DNA of 64,000 nt from Acanthamoeba sp. SK_2022b (lineage: Eukaryota > Discosea > Longamoebia > Acanthamoebidae): assembly GCA_027943245.1 (NCBI GenBank), contig JANDJZ010000059.1, forward strand, positions 81,866-145,865, written 5' to 3'. This document shows positions 54,229 through 64,000 of the stretch, piece by piece. How positions within the stretch are numbered: the stretch's first letter is position 1; each line of letters starts with the position of its first letter. The translations under genes and the position numbers were made by a program. A model generated the notes under the pieces. The model saw only the letters and a list, made by a program, of their open reading frames with translations. It was not told where the DNA came from and did not search any database.

Positions 54229-54819
54229 GCGCCATCGTTCCTCCTTGTCTTCTCTTCTGTTCCGCTTCACTTCGCCTCCTTCCCCTTCTTGTTATTATTA
54301 AGATGATTAAAATTTATTTTCTTTACCATTTTCACCGCCGCCCTCTTGGAAGGCAGCGAAGCCGCTGCTGCCTTCCTCGACTTCTTGCCTTCTCGCGTAG
54401 AGGGAAGCCTTGCGTCCTGATCGCGCATGCATTGAAGGTAGTGAACGCCATGGCTGTCTCGGAATGCCGCAGCGTGCGGCAGCCCGTCTCGAGATGCACC
54501 TTTCCTTCGTCGACGCCATCATCACTGAAGTGAAGCTGCGCATGGATCGTACCGGCCTCGGCCGCCGAGGCGGGCCGCTCAGCTCCCACGACTGACATGT
54601 ATGTTTTGCAGTGCAGCTGTCGAATCGGGCAAGGCGACCCGTACGAGCCAGCCCAGAGTCCTCTTGAAAACGACAACATGAGCGCGTGGGTATGGCGACA
54701 TCGGGGGGGGGGGGCGTCTGCCAACCTCGATAAAGTGAGTGTATTTGCGTGACTACGCCAATGCCACGGCTTGATGCTCTATGTACATGTCACTATTCAC
54801 ACGCTACCCGCGCAGTGGC
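54229..54819. other. Intergenic
   Basis: 591 bp between the MORN-type gene and the 3' end of the small minus-strand gene. Minus-strand open frames at 54307-54543 and 54332-54724 show no recognisable protein. A G run at 54704-54713 stands out. Confidence 0.45.
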
Positions 54820-55299
54820 TCAGCCCCACTTGTAGAAGTTGTGCTTCTCGCCTTCGCGATGCGGGTGGTGGTGATGGCTGTTGTTATCGCTCACAGCCTG
54901 CAGCATGTCCCCGCCACTGCCCAGCATCTGCTGGCTCTCGTCGTCGTAGTGGTGCTGGCTATCCAGCATAAGTCCCTCCTCCCGCCTGATCAAGTCCTCG
55001 TCCAGGGAGTGTTTGTACTTGACCTCTTCTCCCTTAAGCATCTCGAGGGCCGTGCTTACGCTGAGCGCACGTCTGATGGACTCGCGCTCCAGCCCGTCTT
55101 CGCACTGCGGTTCTGGAACACGCAGTTCGTCGCTCCGTGGAAGCCCCTGACGCTTAAGGTCGCTAACTTCCATCTCGTTGTCCCTCCCTGCATTCTGTTG
55201 AAGGCCGGCCATCGCATAAGAGGAGGACGAAAACGATCGTCCCCCGCCCAGGGCATAGTGGCTCCACCTTCCTCGACTCATTGACCTCGCAGCAAACAT
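54820..55299 (-). CDS. Small protein with a putative mitochondrial presequence
   Basis: A single frame of 159 residues from ATG 55299 to TGA 54820. The first 30 residues (MFAARSMSRGRWSHYALGGG...) are rich in Arg, Ser and Ala without acidic residues, as in mitochondrial presequences. The rest is charged and mostly helical (SIRRALSVSTALEMLKGEEVKY, LDEDLIRREEGLMLDSQ), with a His-rich end (NNSHHHHPHREGEKH). I recognise no family. Codon use looks like the host genes. It could be a genuine lineage-specific gene. Confidence 0.55.
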   Translation of the reverse strand: MFAARSMSRGRWSHYALGGGRSFSSSSYAMAGLQQNAGRDNEMEVSDLKRQGLPRSDELRVPEPQCEDGLERESIRRALSVSTALEMLKGEEVKYKHSLDEDLIRREEGLMLDSQHHYDDESQQMLGSGGDMLQAVSDNNSHHHHPHREGEKHNFYKWG

Positions 55300-55718
55300 G
55301 TTGTCTTTCTTCGGCTCTCCTATGCTCTTCTATCCTTCCTCTCTATGAGTAAACGACCTTGTGCGGCGTGTCGCTCTGGTTCGGGTGGTTTGAGTGGGTT
55401 AGAGTTTGAGTCACCTTGCGCCAGGTTTAAAAGGGTTTTTCCCGTGGCGCAGCCATTCCCGGCAAGAAAGTAGGGAAAATTCTCAGGTCCTGGCGCCCCC
55501 TCCCGCTCTTGGGACCTCCTTTAGTTGGTGTTTGTAGGTTCCTGTTGGGCACGAACGACGCGCAAAGTTTGTTGCCTGTCCAGTGTGAAGGAAAAACTGA
55601 CCAATAATAATAATAATTAATTTTCATATTTAATAAAAAACCAACAAGAAAGTTGGAGTTTTTGGTGGGTTTGCGCCAATTTTTTGCCACTGAAATAAAC
55701 GCCTCTGGCCTTGTTGTT
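55300..55718. other. Divergent intergenic region
   Basis: 419 bp between the small minus-strand gene and the CLU/TPR gene. AT-rich around 55600-55640. Promoters expected; none identified. Confidence 0.45.
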
Positions 55719-58710
55719 ATGTACTGTGAGGCGGAAGGCAGGACGGCTACCACAGACCTTTACGACTTAGCCTACGTGCCAGGAGGGGGGTATGTCGAAG
55801 GAGGCGACGGCGAGAATAACGAAAAGCAGCTCCCTGACCAGCCTGCCGCCGGCAGCCCGCCCCCCACCTTTCCCCAGCAGCAATCGAGGCCCCCCCACCA
55901 GGCACCCAGCGCTTATGTTGGCAATAGCTCCCGATGGCCGCCTGGCTCTTTAAATTGGCATAACATTTGGCCTGTGCGCCACTTCTACAACGTGGAGCTG
56001 CCGCAGCAACGTGGAGCCGTGCAGCCTCCAGTGCAGCCGCAGCTCTCGTATCTTCCCGATAGCGGCGACCACGACCCTTTCGGAGCCTTGGTACCACGCG
56101 CTCACCTCGTGTCTGCTCGATTACAGTCATCTCATAGTTACAATGCCACACGCGCGCCATGATGTGGCACGCTTGGACAGCCCATCATTCAATCTCAGAG
56201 CCCCATCCACCAGGTCACGTGGGACCAGCCGTTCCTCACGGGGGTAAGCTCGGCGGCCCACTATGGGATTCCAGTCCCACCCACTGGACTCAACACTTAC
56301 TTCTGCCGTTGCGTGCATGCGCTCTGCCGAGACAGCCCATCACCCAGCACCAACAACCACTCTGCTCCCTAAAGCAACCGCGCAAGCTGACGCCCTACGA
56401 ACAACCCAAGAAAGAGGAGGAAACAGTTACAAAGAAGCACAAGAAGCAGAAAAGCAAGCGGGACCCACCACACCTGCAAGCCTCTTCCTCGCCGCCGCCT
56501 TCATCATTATCATTGCCGCTACCAAGCTCCGGCTACGTGGACATGGTCGACCGGTCGCCGCTCGATTGCTACGTGTTCGTCCCGTCGTCGTCGTCAGCGA
56601 TGATGGACTACGGGCCTTCGAACTACGCCACCCAGCCCTCTTCGTCGACCCCACCGGTCGAGTACGATTACAGGCCGGTCTACATGGACGCGTTGCCCTC
56701 CACCGAGGGCCCGTTCGCAGCGCAGGTGATCGTGCAGGGTTACGGCGCGCCCGTTATCGCCTCTGAGCCAGCTGCTCTGCCGCCATCGCGAGTTCGGGAC
56801 TGGAACGAAGTACTTGCCATATATTATATTCTATTATATTTATATTCTATTCTATTTTATTTATTTATTCAATGGTCGCGCACGCGAGTGCAGGAGTTCC
56901 AGCGGGTGCGGATGATCCCGCAGCAGCACAGGGCCGAGCCCCTCTACCTGCTTACCAAGGATTTCGTGTCGACCGCCACGTCCATCGGTATAACAATGAA
57001 TCAACTTGTCGGTCATGGCCACGATCTCACTCTTTGCCTCTTCACCACGCAATCGACGACGGCGCAGGCAAGAAAATCATCATGGAGGCGCACACTGCCG
57101 AATGGTTGAAGACCATCAAGCCAAAGGACGCCGGCGGCGTGGCCGGCGGGGAGAAGTACATCGAGGAGGGCATCTTCTTCAAGTTCGCCAAGGACTCCTT
57201 GGGCCTCTATGGCGGAGATAGCTTTGCTGCCAAGGGTTCTCTCCCTTTGGATTGCTATGTGCGCGTGCGCGTGCAGAGGAGTGTTGGTATCGTGGCCTGA
57301 TGGTGTGTTGCCTTGTTGGACAGCGTGCAATCACGAGCTGCGCGGCCTCAATGCCCTGCTTAACTGCTGGGTGGACGGCCTTCACTTTCCGTACATCAGC
57401 CTCCCCCCTCCCGCGTGTGTCCCGCATGCTATTACAACACAGAAAACACTAACGCCTCGTTCCTCTCTCCACAACTGGACAGGATGCTCTGTCTCGTCGA
57501 CTATTTGGGATTCCGCCTCATCGCCAGGTTCGTTTCCTCTCTCTCCCTCCCGCGCGTTCTCTTCCCGCCTTCATGGTTCCGCCGCATCTCACACCAAGGG
57601 GATCTCCCTGCGATCGCAGCTCAATTCTGCCCATCACCAACAAGACCCTGGTCTACGGCAGGTACAGTGTAGTGTGTGCATTCTGGGAATGATCCCTGTG
57701 ACTGCCACACTGGGGCGTGCGTTGTGCGTGTGGCGTCTTGCGTGTGTCCCGCTCGCCAATATGGTCGTCTCCATGAACGCTGGCTGCAGCGGTGACGGCG
57801 GCCTGACCGTGGCCAACGTGTCCCCCGAGTTCAGCGCCAAGGTGGCCCTGGCCGCCCGCGTGCTCAACCTGAAGGAGCACCGCGTCGGCCGCTCAGGGCA
57901 CTTCTCCCCCTCGCCCCTCCCCTTCTCCCTTCCACTCGAGTGAGTCGTGACGTTGGCTGTGCGCTCGTCCCGACAGGGCTCAACTGGAGCTCCTCCACTT
58001 GGCTGGCGACGTGGAGGGGCACCGAGGGACCGACGGTCGCTTCTACATTCTGGACACGGCTCGGGTAACCCCCCTCTCCGCCCCACTCTCGCTTACGTTG
58101 GCGCCACTGCACGATGACCCGACGTGACCACTCCACGCTCGAGCTGACACCCGCGTTAACGTTGGCACCCGCGCAGGTGTTCCCGCCCGATGTCCCGAAG
58201 CCAAGGTATTCGGCGCTGGTGGGCCGTAGGTGAACGCGCCGTGCTGAGTTGGACGTGTGTTGGACGTGTGGTGTGTTGCGCAGTGTCCGGTGCGGCCACC
58301 TGTACAGGCTACTGAGGCCCGAGCTGGTCAAGCAGAACCCCGTACCGCTATCCAGCGACGCCTTCAGCAGGTGGGGCCTGCACGACGCGGCCCGACACAA
58401 CAAAGAGGTGCACGCACGCACTCGTTGCCATACAGCACGCGCCATCACGCGCACACTTACGCACGCTCTTGCTCAGGTCGTGGCGGCGGCGGGCGTGCTG
58501 ACGCGCGAGGTCATCCCAGCGTTCACTGCTCATCTGCGCGAGTCGCTCGCGGCGCCGTCTGGCGACGGAGGCCTATTCGACTTCTGGCCGACCAACGTCG
58601 GGACGCACATGGACGGGGAGCTGCTCACCCAGCAGATGCACAGGCGGGGCATCAACATACGCTACCTGGGAACCATCTACACCGCTCTCGCCTCCTCCCC
58701 CGATCCGAGT

Positions 58711-58780
<70 letters not shown>

Positions 58781-60416
58781 GCGCCATGTGGCGAACTGGG
58801 CCTGTGTACAGGTGATGCTGCGGTGAGGCTGGTCGCGACTGAGATGGTGGCTCGAGTCGTCAAGGACCTGCTGCGGAGCCGGCTCCGCGACGCGGTGGAG
58901 CAGGTCCGGCCGCCCGTCGCGCACGTCGTGGGCCTGCTCAACGAGCTGTTCCTCAGCGACGCGCTGCTGCCCGCCATCTGCGCCGCCCTGCAAGCCAAGT
59001 TCGAGCTGGACCTCGACCGCGAAACCGGTACGCGCCTCCCCTTACACGTGGTCCAGGCGGCTCGGCGAAGTGGGCTAAACGAGCGGGGGGGGGGGCGTCT
59101 AGTGGAGCGTTGTATGGATCGCGAGGCGCTCCTGCTGCGACTGCAGAAGATGGCTGGCGCCCGGTTTGCCCGCCAGGCCATCCACAAGCTTCGCCGCTCG
59201 AGTCCGTCGTACGCATGCGCACTTGGCCCTCCCCTTTGTCCCTTGCCTGACCGTGTACACGCGCTGGCAGCCAACCCTTCGCGGAGGCCGACGTCTCGGA
59301 GCTCGAGCCAACCGTCAAGTCGATGAGGTAAGTGAGCCCCCCCCCCCAACGCCTCGCCAGAGCTCGACGCATGACTGCAACGGTCGCAGGTTTGTGTCGA
59401 TGTACGAAGGCTTCGCGTTGCTGCGAAAGGCCGAGGAGGCGGCGTCGGCGTCAGAGGCATTGTCCGCTGGGGAACAGGGCGAGCTGGACAAGCAGCGCCT
59501 CTTCTACCTCCAGGCCATCGACAAGTTCAAGGAGGTGCGCTCGTCCAGGGGGTGGGGGGGGGTCTCGCTGTGTTCCCTCTGGCTGAGCTTGCCCCCCCCC
59601 CTCCAATGGCGGCTTCTTGTCGCGCAGTGCCTCGGTGCGATGCCGGACGAGCCCAACGCGATGATGAACTGGGGCTACGCCCTCATGCGCCTCGCCCAGA
59701 TGGAGCGCCGGCCCAACGCGTACACGACCCCGCCCCTCCCCTCCCCTGCGCTCTCCCTTGCCCCCTCACGATCTCTTGAATGGGGGGGGGGTGACGTGAT
59801 GGCTGCACCTGCAGGACGTCGCTGCTGTTCGACTCTGCCGTAGCCAAGTACGAAGAAGCCCTGAGCATGAAGTACTCGCTCAACGCCTCCGTCTACACGC
59901 AAGTGCGTCTCCGCTCGTGCCAGTGTGTGTGTGTAACGTCCACGTTGGGCTAACGATCGGCAATGGCCCAGGCGCAAGCGATGTACAACATGGGGCTGTG
60001 CTTCTATCACCACGCGGCGTTCCTGCGACGCCTCGACGCGGAGCAACAACCGCCCGTGTCGCAGAGCTGCGGCGAGCGGCAGCAGCAGGCGCTCCGCCTG
60101 CTCGACCGTGCGGCGGCCCAGTTCGTCGAGCTGCGGGCGAGCGGGCGCATGGGCCACGTCAGCGGCAATGTCCTCTATCTCCTCGCATGCGTCCACGCCC
60201 TCACCTCCAACGAAAACCAATGCCAGGTATCCTCGTCCACGCCCCCCCCCCCTTCTCCATCCACCAACACCGTCTCACTCGACTCGACGCAAGGAATGCC
60301 TGGAGCACGCGTTGGGTGCGGGGCAGCTCAGTCAGTCGCTGCTGGCACGACCCGAATTCGATGTCCTGCGCCACCGCGAGTGGTTCAGCCTGCTCCACCA
60401 ACGCACGCCCCTTTGA
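55719..60416 (+). CDS. CLU-domain protein with C-terminal TPR-like repeats
   Basis: Twenty-one exons: 55719..56090, 56199..56243, 56336..56809, 56894..56987, 57068..57235, 57324..57390, 57483..57527, 57620..57661, 57790..57939, 57977..58064, 58177..58205, 58284..58407, 58477..58708, 58812..59027, 59103..59208, 59271..59327, 59390..59534, 59628..59719, 59815..59902, 59972..60226, 60294..60416; 1003 residues. About 1-297 is Pro/Gln/Ser-rich, with a basic KKHKKQKSK patch. About 298-715 is the CLU central domain: GGVAGGEKYIEEGIFFKFAKDS, NHELRGLNALL, MCLVDYLGFRLIA, LPITNKTLVYG, DVEGHRGTDGRFYILDTAR, VFPPDVPKP, CGHLYRLLRPELV, LSSDAFS and GINIRYLGTIY. TPR-like helices follow (MNWGYALMRLAQ, YEEALSMKYSLN, YNMGLCFYHHAAF). 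CLU proteins keep mitochondria dispersed and bind their mRNAs. This one lacks the usual N-terminal CLU_N, so its role may differ. The first three exons are least certain. Confidence 0.85.
58714..58776. repeat. (CA)n microsatellite in a CLU-gene intron
   Basis: About 31 CA units in intron 58709..58811. Confidence 0.95.
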
Positions 60417-60549
60417 TCGTTGCGTTTTTATATTTTTATATAAATTTCTCTTATTATGTTTATTTTCAAGACATTCCGTTCGCAACAAAAGAAAAGAGCT
60501 TTGCTCTTCATCTTCATCTTTCTCTCGGGCGTTCGTTTCTCTTCCTCTC

Positions 60550-62186
60550 TCACGTTTTTTGCTGCCCTGCCGGGTGGAAACGGAGGGTGAACCGGAACTG
60601 GGCGTCGTCGTCGTACCACTGATTGAACGCAGTCCCTAGAAGCACATGAACCAACGGTTGAATGAGTTCAATGGAATGGGACGTCCAGAAGAAAAGGGGA
60701 CTCGGGACTACCCCAGAGGTTGTTGAAGAGGTTGACGTGCATGCCGCCTTCGCACCGCGGCTGCTCGCGGCCGGCAAAGTCGAGCAGGTGCTGCGTGTCG
60801 CCGGGGGCGATGAGCGCCGCGTCGAGCGTGTCGATGGCCAGGAACACGCCCTCCCTTTCATACCGTGCGCCGCTCCACACAGCGTGAAGGTGTCGGCTGC
60901 CGTTGATCATCACGTCGTACGGGGAGACGGGAGAGCCCTGCCGATGGCGACAAGTATGTGTGTACCGATGCCACTCCCATCACCGAGACAGAGGTAGGCC
61001 TACCATGACGTCCAAGAGCCAGGCCGTGGGATCGCGAACCACCGCGGTGTTGGGAACGAAGGAGAGCCACATGGCTTCGGCCAGCCTGGTGGCCGGCTTT
61101 TCGAACCACTGGAGGCGGATATCGATCTCCGGCCGGTTGTCGTAACGAGCCATAAACGCAAATTCGACCGTGACCTGTGCTGGTGGAAGGCCAAGTTACC
61201 CCGCGGGACCGCTTGCCCGACCCCAATTACAGAAGCGGGGGAGTGTGCCTGAGCTGGCGCGCCGTATTTGGTCTGTGCTTCGTCGGGTAGGGTCAGCTGC
61301 AGCAGGAATCTGTCCTCCTCTCCTCGACGCCTGGCGCATCAAGGCAACGTCAACGTCAACCAATGCGTCAGAGTCACAGACAGCCTACCACAGGGCGAGC
61401 AGCTTGGGCTGGTAGTCCTTTCGTTCCGTGTGCGCGTTTGCCCACATCCCTGTAGCCATGAGAGATAGAGATCACCTCGCGTGATGAGTCGCGACATCCA
61501 TGTGATCGCTGGGGCTTGCTTGCTCGGCTACGTCACCGATCTTGTTGAAGTCCGGGCATGGCACGCACTCGGGCGTGTACTGGCGGTTGAAGGCGTCGAA
61601 GTTGGACTCGTTGTAGGTCTGGTAGAGAAAGGCGGCCAGTTGATGCTCCTCCGTTGCCCTGGTACAAGTGAGATGTGGGCATTCCAACAGAGACGGTTAC
61701 ACGTGGCCTCGTGGGTGGCACCATTTGCGGTTAGTGGCCTTCTCCAACAGCAGATTGAGAGCTCCCGTGGCCGAGTCGAATCCCACGACAAAGTGTTGCG
61801 TGTCAAACACGTCGCCCGCTCGAAGCTGTTGCCAACCCAGAGTCGGAGCGCAATCAACAACAGAGGCGGGCCAGCAAAGACAGATAAGTTGTGGGACCTG
61901 TACCTTCTCCCATCCGCGCGTCACATCGGGCCTGCGTGGCCTTAGCGACTTCAGGCTCTCGTCGATGCGCTTGCCCAGCATCGCGCCAGCCCCTAGCCAT
62001 CAGGTTTTTGTCTGAGCCCGCGCGAGGCCTGGCGCAGTGCACACGGGCGCACGTACCCGAGTGGGCGTCGCCGAGGTTGGCGGACGATTCCCGCAGAAAC
62101 GAGGAAGTGTTGAGTAGATACGATCTCTGCTCCCTCCACCCGTACTCGAGCAGGCTCATGTCATCATTGCTTCTATTGGCTCTGCG

Positions 62187-62255
<69 letters not shown>

Positions 62256-64000
62256 TTGGATCAGCCTCTCGCCGTGGTTAGCGCACGCAGGCTCGGCGGG
62301 CGGCACCTGAAGATCGTGTTGTTCCACGCTAGAAAGTAGGTGTAGTTGTGGAGGTAGGTGTACGTGGACAGCCCCCAGTTATGCTCTGGACATGGCGGGT
62401 GAGTGGGTCTCAGGAGGCGCATGTAGGGCGGGGCAGGCAGTACCGGGTATCTTCATGAGCCTACGTGAGAACGCTTCGACCATCACCCCCTCGGGACTGG
62501 ACCGCTGCTGTTGGGCGTCGCCTTCCGGAAGCTCGCTTTCCATTGTAGCGCGCAGACGACTGAGCTCGCGGAAGGCCGAGAGCCGGTAGGGGTCGGCGGC
62601 AATGCCGTACAGCCACGTGTCGCCCATCTCTGCGGAGAGGTAGCCGTTCAGGAATGGCCATCTCTCTCGAGTGGGCTGGCTCCTACATACCTTGCGTGAG
62701 CTTCGGGAGTGACTCCATGAGCGTGCGATTGGCTAGCATGCCTTCCACGAACACGTCTGTGATGTGGGGCAAGGTTAGGGACCATTTTGCTCGGCCCGGA
62801 GCGCGTGTGTACCTAGAGAAGTGGCGGAGAGCTTGGCGTTGGGGTACTGAGCCTGCACGTCGCGGTAGAACTGGATCACCTGTGTGTAGTTGAGCGGTGC
62901 GGTGTTGTCAACGGTGAACGAGTAGACCAGCGCCTCGGGATAGTCAGGCAAGGTGATATTGCCCCCGTAGTTGGGCAGTCCCCTGGGAGTGGCGAGTCAG
63001 TCGGGATGGACAATGCTGGCCACTTCTGGCAAGGGAGTACGAGTGCAGCATGGTCAGTAGCTCATCGGCCCCGCGCTGCCACCTGAACACTGCGCATAAT
63101 GGCCACCCTCTCTCTTGAGCAGGACAAGACACTGCACGTTGGGTGGCGTGACCCATACCTGAAGGAGCGTCAGCGCCCACGCACGCTGAGTTGATCCCGA
63201 TGTGGAGGGCTTTCACCTGGTGCTTGGCCATGATCGGTATCACTGAGGTGCGTGGCCACGAAGACAGGATGAGCGATGGTGGGTGGGCTTGTGCCAAATG
63301 GGTCGAAGGCTTACCAGAGCGGGAGACGCCTACTACGTCCTTGCTGCTGGCCGCTATCTTGCGAGTCTGATTGAACCGAAGGTCGAGCTGCTTGGCCAGC
63401 GTGAGACCATAGCCGAAGAGCGACGCGTCAGCTGCTTCTGGCAGCAGATTCATCGGTTTCGCGTGCCTGGTCGAATACGATTGAAACGCTTCATCAACTT
63501 TCCATCTACACACGAGCTCATATTCAGTTGTACACACCAGGTCACATCACCGCGCAGAATAGCGTCTTCGAGGAGGCGTTGCTGCTGAGCTGTGCGGCCC
63601 TCCTTCAGACATCCTGCTCCGTTGTCCAGATATTCCAGCAGCAGCCACCTTTTGTGTTGCACACGCATGAGAGGGGACTGCTGATCAACACCGCACAAGG
63701 CGAGAGGGCGAGAGTGGGGGGTACGGGTGCGAAGTGTAGACAAATCGCTCCGGCCTTCCCATGCGCCGCAGCGTCTGTGCCGTGTCGATAGCTGCAGGAA
63801 TGTGGTGGTAGAAGTACTCTCTGCATATGTTGGCCACCAGGTTCGTGTAACCTAGGTCGAGGTGGGTCTGTGCTGACATGTCAGCACCTGTGTCCGTGCG
63901 AGGTTGCGGGGGGGGGGGTTACCATAAAGACCAGGTGCACTTGCCGCACCCACGGATAAGTGGGAAAGGAGCTCGGCGAGGCTTGGGGTGCGTCCCGGGC
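60550..64000 (-). CDS. GH38-like (DUF5054-type) glycoside hydrolase, 5' end outside the window
   Basis: Nineteen exons seen: 60550..60635, 60712..60937, 61004..61174, 61231..61330, 61389..61449, 61537..61658, 61722..61825, 61904..61992, 62057..62181, 62307..62385, 62444..62629, 62691..62756, 62813..62982, 63041..63089, 63159..63242, 63315..63466, 63538..63648, 63725..63867, 63923..64000; 733 residues, N-terminus missing. From memory the chain follows DUF5054 proteins, which resemble GH38 mannosidases: VRQVHLVFM-THLDLGYT (the H-x-D metal site), WLLLEYL, AILRGDVTWHAKPMN, DASLFGYGL, KHQVKALHIGINSA, VFRWQRGADE, YSFTVDNTAPLNY, EMGDTWLYGIAADPY, EHNWGLSTYTYL, HFVVGFDSATGAL, WFEKPATRLAEAMW and GGMHVNLFNNLWGTAF. 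It probably acts on glycans in the lysosome or outside the cell. A TGA at 61472-61474 is in frame with both flanks but is spliced out in intron 61450..61536. Confidence 0.85.
62189..62253. repeat. (GT)n microsatellite in an intron of the GH38-like gene
   Basis: About 32 GT units in intron 62182..62306 (coding strand CA). Confidence 0.95.

Noticed and set aside
61472..61474. In-frame TGA suggesting a pseudogene in the GH38-like gene
   Set aside because: It lies inside an intron defined by a donor at 61536 and acceptor at 61450 that restores the family sequence exactly.

Overview
The window is nuclear DNA of a unicellular eukaryote, most likely an Acanthamoeba-like amoebozoan. It is GC-rich and gene-dense. 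Nearly every gene is cut by many short introns (mostly 55-140 nt, GT-AG, with exon joins that keep frame exactly). Introns carry runs of C and (GT)n/(CA)n on the coding strand. The gene content also fits: a short-tailed class I myosin with TH1 and SH3 domains, a Rho GTPase, a coactosin-like protein, a TKL kinase and a penta-EF-hand protein. The species is an inference; gene models were built by hand from splice sites and codon phase.

Left end (1-2762): a secreted C39-like cysteine-peptidase-fold protein and a six-exon Rho-family GTPase. From about 2763 to 11734 the sequence changes: AT-richer, poor in CpG, no intact gene. It holds decayed mobile DNA (a Ty1/copia RNase H remnant, a copia-like Gag remnant, several fragments of a DUF7869-like family), a dispersed near-palindrome containing CCAATGTGCATTGG, a 57-bp inverted repeat, and one intact gene, tRNA-Trp(CCA). 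A smaller island of the same composition lies at about 29.6-30.3 kb.

Middle (11735-27327): on the minus strand a GPATCH3 homologue, the H/ACA snoRNP protein GAR1, an F-box/WD40 protein and an MBOAT acyltransferase. Next come a plus-strand leucine-rich-repeat membrane protein in which each repeat is its own exon, and a minus-strand four-helix membrane protein. An intronless GT4 glycosyltransferase (27831-29150) stands out as a possible horizontally acquired gene.

Right half (30575-64000): coactosin-like protein, class I myosin (24 exons), TKL kinase with repeated RPSW-type motifs, a small membrane protein, mitochondrial methylmalonate-semialdehyde dehydrogenase (minus), the ER-associated degradation ubiquitin ligase HRD1, an ammonium transporter, a penta-EF-hand protein, an intronless MORN-type repeat protein, a possible small mitochondrial protein, a CLU-domain/TPR protein (21 exons), and the 3' part of a GH38-like (DUF5054-type) hydrolase that runs off the right edge. 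Several neighbours are functionally related to actin and membranes (Rho, coactosin, myosin I), but eukaryotic gene order gives no operon logic. Divergent pairs share short upstream regions (MBOAT/LRR, four-helix protein/GT4, MMSDH/HRD1).
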